DNA from: JBBIRG01 sp964410965
Lineage (GTDB): Bacteria > CLD3 > SB21 > JBBIRG01
Assembly (NCBI GenBank): GCA_964410965.1
Contig: CAYPIY010000001.1
Coordinates: forward strand, 248,001-312,000
DNA: 64,000 nucleotides
Reading direction: 5' to 3'
In this document: piece after piece, positions 61,375-64,000 of the stretch
Numbering within the stretch: position 1 is the stretch's first letter
Layout of the letters: the number at the start of each line of letters is the position of its first letter
The notes under the pieces: generated by a model
Database searches by the model: none
Seen by the model: the letters and a program-made list of their open reading frames with translations, nothing else
What the model was told of the DNA's origin: nothing
Made by a program: the position numbers and the translations under genes

Positions 61375-62646
61375 TTAATCCTTTATTAAACGAACTGAAA
61401 ACGCCATGCTCCTGTTAGCAACTCCCATGGAGACTCCCTGATGATGACTATTTATCGATAGGAAATACGCGCGACTACTACCATCCTCCGTGGATGCCCA
61501 GAAATAGGTGTAATTTCCATCTATGTTGTAGGCATAACTATTATGGCGCCATCCGCCAAATATCACGTTAAAACCTGAAGAACCGTCCGGTATAATTTGT
61601 TGATAAACGTTTTTATACGTGCCGCCTAAATAATTATATAACGTATCTAATTCAGATTTACTTGGAAGATGCCAGCCCTTGGTCGCAGCGTTTTTCGCAG
61701 TTTCCCAGTCATATAATCGGCCGTATTTTTCACAATTCGAAGAACTGTCAGCATAGCACCACGAGCCGTTGCCCGCGTCATAATTCAGGTTCTCAGCCAT
61801 CCAGACCTGATTACCGATCTTTACGGTTTTATATAACTTACCGTCCCGATGATCTTTAAATATATTAATACCAGCCGCCAATATCACCTTTAAATTGTTT
61901 TCAATAATCACCTTTTCCATAAACTCACCAAAAGGATTATCAATTTTTATGATATGCGCGCCCACTTTCAGTTTTTCTATGGGAATGGTGGAACCGTTGA
62001 AAACCTCACCGATTAGTTTGTTATCGATATATAATGTACCGTCCATTAAACATTCGATTTCAAGCGAACCATATTTCTTAATCACGTCACCTATCTTGAT
62101 CTCATCTGATATATCATCGGAAGTTATTTTACCAGAGGTCGTAACCGTCTTTTTCGCGGGAGCCGTCAGTCCGGCAATCGTATAGGCCAGTCCTTCTACC
62201 ATGTCTAATAATCCCTCTTTCTCGCCTTTGTAATTCTCGGACTTGGTGCGAAGAATTTCTCCCGTGGAAACGTCAATGATACGGATATCCAGCGTATACA
62301 CCGCCCCGAATTTTCCTATCTTTCCGGCGATCATCAGATCCATACCCAACAGCTGACCGATCTGGACGGCGCATTCCGCGGAATTGCAGTTGTCAGTCAT
62401 GGTAAAATCCTGCTCTTTCAGTATCGCATCCATTTTCTCACGCTCTAATACCTTATAGACATTCGTATTCACCAGATAATTATTGAACCGGTCAGTTAGG
62501 ATAGATATCTCATCCTTGCCCACACCGCCTGAATTGACGAAGTTTAAAACGGCGATGGTCTTTTTCTGCTGCTGCTGGGCGCTTACAGGGAACAGGATGC
62601 TTAATCCCAACGTGAGAGCAATTAAAGTGATAATTGGATATTTCAT
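61375..62646 (-). CDS. CsgG-like / PEGA-like / FISUMP protein B
   Basis: A 423-residue paralog of protein A with the same order: signal peptide, CsgG-like module (VLEREKMDAILKEQDFTMTD and GMDLMIAGKIGKF), PEGA-like module (DGTLYIDNKLIGEVFNGSTIPIEKLKVGAHII) and FISUMP domain (YKTVKIGNQVWMAENLNYD ... FSVRLIKD). The mature CsgG-like part matches protein A nearly residue for residue while the linker and PEGA-like parts differ more, pointing to recent duplication with uneven divergence. It probably shares a transcript with its neighbours. Confidence 0.87.
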   Translation of the reverse strand: MKYPIITLIALTLGLSILFPVSAQQQQKKTIAVLNFVNSGGVGKDEISILTDRFNNYLVNTNVYKVLEREKMDAILKEQDFTMTDNCNSAECAVQIGQLLGMDLMIAGKIGKFGAVYTLDIRIIDVSTGEILRTKSENYKGEKEGLLDMVEGLAYTIAGLTAPAKKTVTTSGKITSDDISDEIKIGDVIKKYGSLEIECLMDGTLYIDNKLIGEVFNGSTIPIEKLKVGAHIIKIDNPFGEFMEKVIIENNLKVILAAGINIFKDHRDGKLYKTVKIGNQVWMAENLNYDAGNGSWCYADSSSNCEKYGRLYDWETAKNAATKGWHLPSKSELDTLYNYLGGTYKNVYQQIIPDGSSGFNVIFGGWRHNSYAYNIDGNYTYFWASTEDGSSRAYFLSINSHHQGVSMGVANRSMAFSVRLIKD

Positions 62647-62738
62647 ATCTGATATTACTTAAAAATTTGAATTCGTTAAAAATTAAATCAGCATAAACGC
62701 TATTAAAACTCAGCACAACGCGATACTTGCATGTTGTA

Positions 62739-64000
62739 TCAATTTTTAACTAAACGGATACTTAAAACAGACTTCTTTGCAATAGTACCTCTAACGTGAA
62801 CGGACTCACCGATGGCGTCTACACACATATGCCAGGCTTCATTCCCGATTTCTGTGGAAGTCCAGATTCTTTGGTACTTTCCAGCGTCAGAGAATGTTCC
62901 AAGCACATAGCGGTAACCTGCAAACTGCAAATTAAAACCCGATGAACCGCCCCGGATCATTTGTTTATAAGTGTCCCGACCGCCTGCTCCAAGGTTACCG
63001 CCAAGATTTTTCAGCAACGTTTCAAATTCCTCCTTGCTCGGCAAGTGCCATCCGGGAGGAACAACGCGTTTAGCGGTTTTCCAATCATATAACCTTCCAT
63101 ATCTGAAACAATTGGACGTATCATTATCATAACAACAAGAGCCTTTTCCGGCGTCATAATTCAGGTTCTCCGCCATCCAAACCTGATTTCCGATTTTTAC
63201 AGTTGTGTAAGTCCTGCCGTCACGCGGGTCCGTAAAAGTTGATACTTCATTCGTAGTAAAAGTTTTTTTATTTCTTTGATTGTCGTCAGTCTTTATCGAT
63301 CCTGATGATCTTCCGCCTTTTATCTGCGAAGTACTTTCCTTTATGCAACGCACTGAAAAAGCGTATTTTTTACTGATATCGTAAAGATCGGTCGTTTTGG
63401 AACTAATTTTATAAATCAGTTTATATGCATTATCATTCCCTTCCTCCGTGATTGACCATAGACAGGCATATTCATCCTTGCCGTAGACAGTACCATTGTA
63501 ACCGCGATATCCACCGAGTAACGCGTTGAAACCCGACGAACCGCCGGGAATAATTTCTTCATAAGGATTTGCGCCATTGCTTATAAGATTTTTTAATAAC
63601 GTTTCAAAGTCTTTCTTACTGGGTAATTGCCATCCGGATGGTACAGCTTTTTTTGCCGCTTCCCAGTCATATAATCGTCCGTATTTTTCATCAATGCACC
63701 AGGAACCGTTGTCCGTTTGGTAGTTCAGGTTCTCCGCCATCCAGACCTGATCGCCGATCTTTACGATTTTATATTTTTTCCCGTCTCTGTAATCTTTAAA
63801 AATATTTATACCGGCCATCAGCAATGTTTTTTTGTTGTACTCTATATTTACATTTTCAACAAACTCACCGGCAGTATGTATAATTTTTACTTCATGTTTA
63901 CCCTCTGTCAGTTTTTCAACCGGAATAGTGGTACCGCTGGAGACCTCACCCATTTCCTTCTCATCAATATACAATACGCCATCTAATTCGCATTCGATAT
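62739..64000 (-). CDS. PEGA-like / double-FISUMP protein, N-terminus beyond window
   Basis: The frame is open from base 64000, so the start lies outside. The first residues read IECELDGVLYIDEKEMGEVSSGTTIPVEKL, aligning with the PEGA-like module of proteins A and B, so a CsgG-like module probably precedes it off-window. Two FISUMP domains follow in tandem, each opening with VKIGDQVWMAENLNY or VKIGNQVWMAENLNY and each containing GWxLPSK and GGSSGFN. They are separated by a linker resembling that of protein A (GSIKTDDNQRNKKTFTTNEVSTF). It is the only two-FISUMP member here. Confidence 0.87.
   Translation of the reverse strand, partial: IECELDGVLYIDEKEMGEVSSGTTIPVEKLTEGKHEVKIIHTAGEFVENVNIEYNKKTLLMAGINIFKDYRDGKKYKIVKIGDQVWMAENLNYQTDNGSWCIDEKYGRLYDWEAAKKAVPSGWQLPSKKDFETLLKNLISNGANPYEEIIPGGSSGFNALLGGYRGYNGTVYGKDEYACLWSITEEGNDNAYKLIYKISSKTTDLYDISKKYAFSVRCIKESTSQIKGGRSSGSIKTDDNQRNKKTFTTNEVSTFTDPRDGRTYTTVKIGNQVWMAENLNYDAGKGSCCYDNDTSNCFRYGRLYDWKTAKRVVPPGWHLPSKEEFETLLKNLGGNLGAGGRDTYKQMIRGGSSGFNLQFAGYRYVLGTFSDAGKYQRIWTSTEIGNEAWHMCVDAIGESVHVRGTIAKKSVLSIRLVKN

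Overview
The window reads as a chromosomal segment of an uncultured member of the Fibrobacteres-Chlorobi-Bacteroidetes (FCB) superphylum, in the Calditrichota / KSB1 / Ignavibacteria neighbourhood. This is an inference. It rests on three large exoproteins with the 'YPNPFN'-type C-terminal secretion/sorting module, several FISUMP (Fibrobacter succinogenes major paralogous) domains, a GxxExxY gene, a PSD/PSS pair of the short bacterial type, and two promoters carrying the Bacteroidetes-type -7 box TAnnTTTG. Housekeeping genes are moderate in G+C (about 45-55% in short stretches counted by hand), while several accessory stretches fall below 20%.

Layout. 1-1.5 kb: the N-terminus of a prolyl oligopeptidase (cut by the left edge) and an aldo/keto reductase. 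1.6-10.2 kb: an accessory region with uneven base composition. It holds a very AT-rich two-gene unit (HEPN-like protein then SIR2-like protein, a candidate defence pair), a small conserved protein, a striking array of about fourteen helically phased 21-bp ATAT-N3-ATAT repeats, a secreted subtilase, and two tandemly duplicated beta-propeller lipoproteins. 10.3-15.1 kb: a phosphate transporter with its DUF47 partner, an alpha-glucan phosphorylase, and tRNA-Ala(GGC) with a clear promoter and terminator.

15.2-30.6 kb is a housekeeping block: mtnA, a TPR protein, purB, purC, psd, pssA, tyrS, a REC-histidine kinase, mutY, a VanW-family protein, nth, an NtrY-like kinase and a DUF2914 membrane protein. 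30.6-35.7 kb: a small EF-hand-like protein, an aminotransferase, an Mpv17-like membrane protein, a frameshifted GxxExxY gene beside an inverted repeat, and an ADP-forming acyl-CoA synthetase. 35.9-46.2 kb: cell-surface and envelope genes (a repeat-rich exoprotein, a vWA/CsgG-like protein, a zinc alcohol dehydrogenase, an LprI-like protein, a BNR-propeller exoprotein, an AEC transporter). 46.2-57.9 kb: a DinG-type helicase, small hypotheticals, a sugar-nucleotide reductase, a SprT-like metalloprotease, an SDR, a tight operon (diguanylate cyclase, acylphosphatase, apt, DEDD exonuclease, unknown) and fumC. 58-64 kb: an FGE-sulfatase-like protein followed by four FISUMP genes, three of which combine CsgG-like, PEGA-like and FISUMP modules; the last runs off the right edge.

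The most interesting signals are the SIR2/HEPN-like pair with an unusual Asn where SIR2 enzymes have the catalytic His, the 21-bp phased palindrome array next to it, and the amplified CsgG-PEGA-FISUMP family whose CsgG-like module also sits at the C-terminus of a distant vWA protein. Function for these is inferred from motifs only; no homology search was run.
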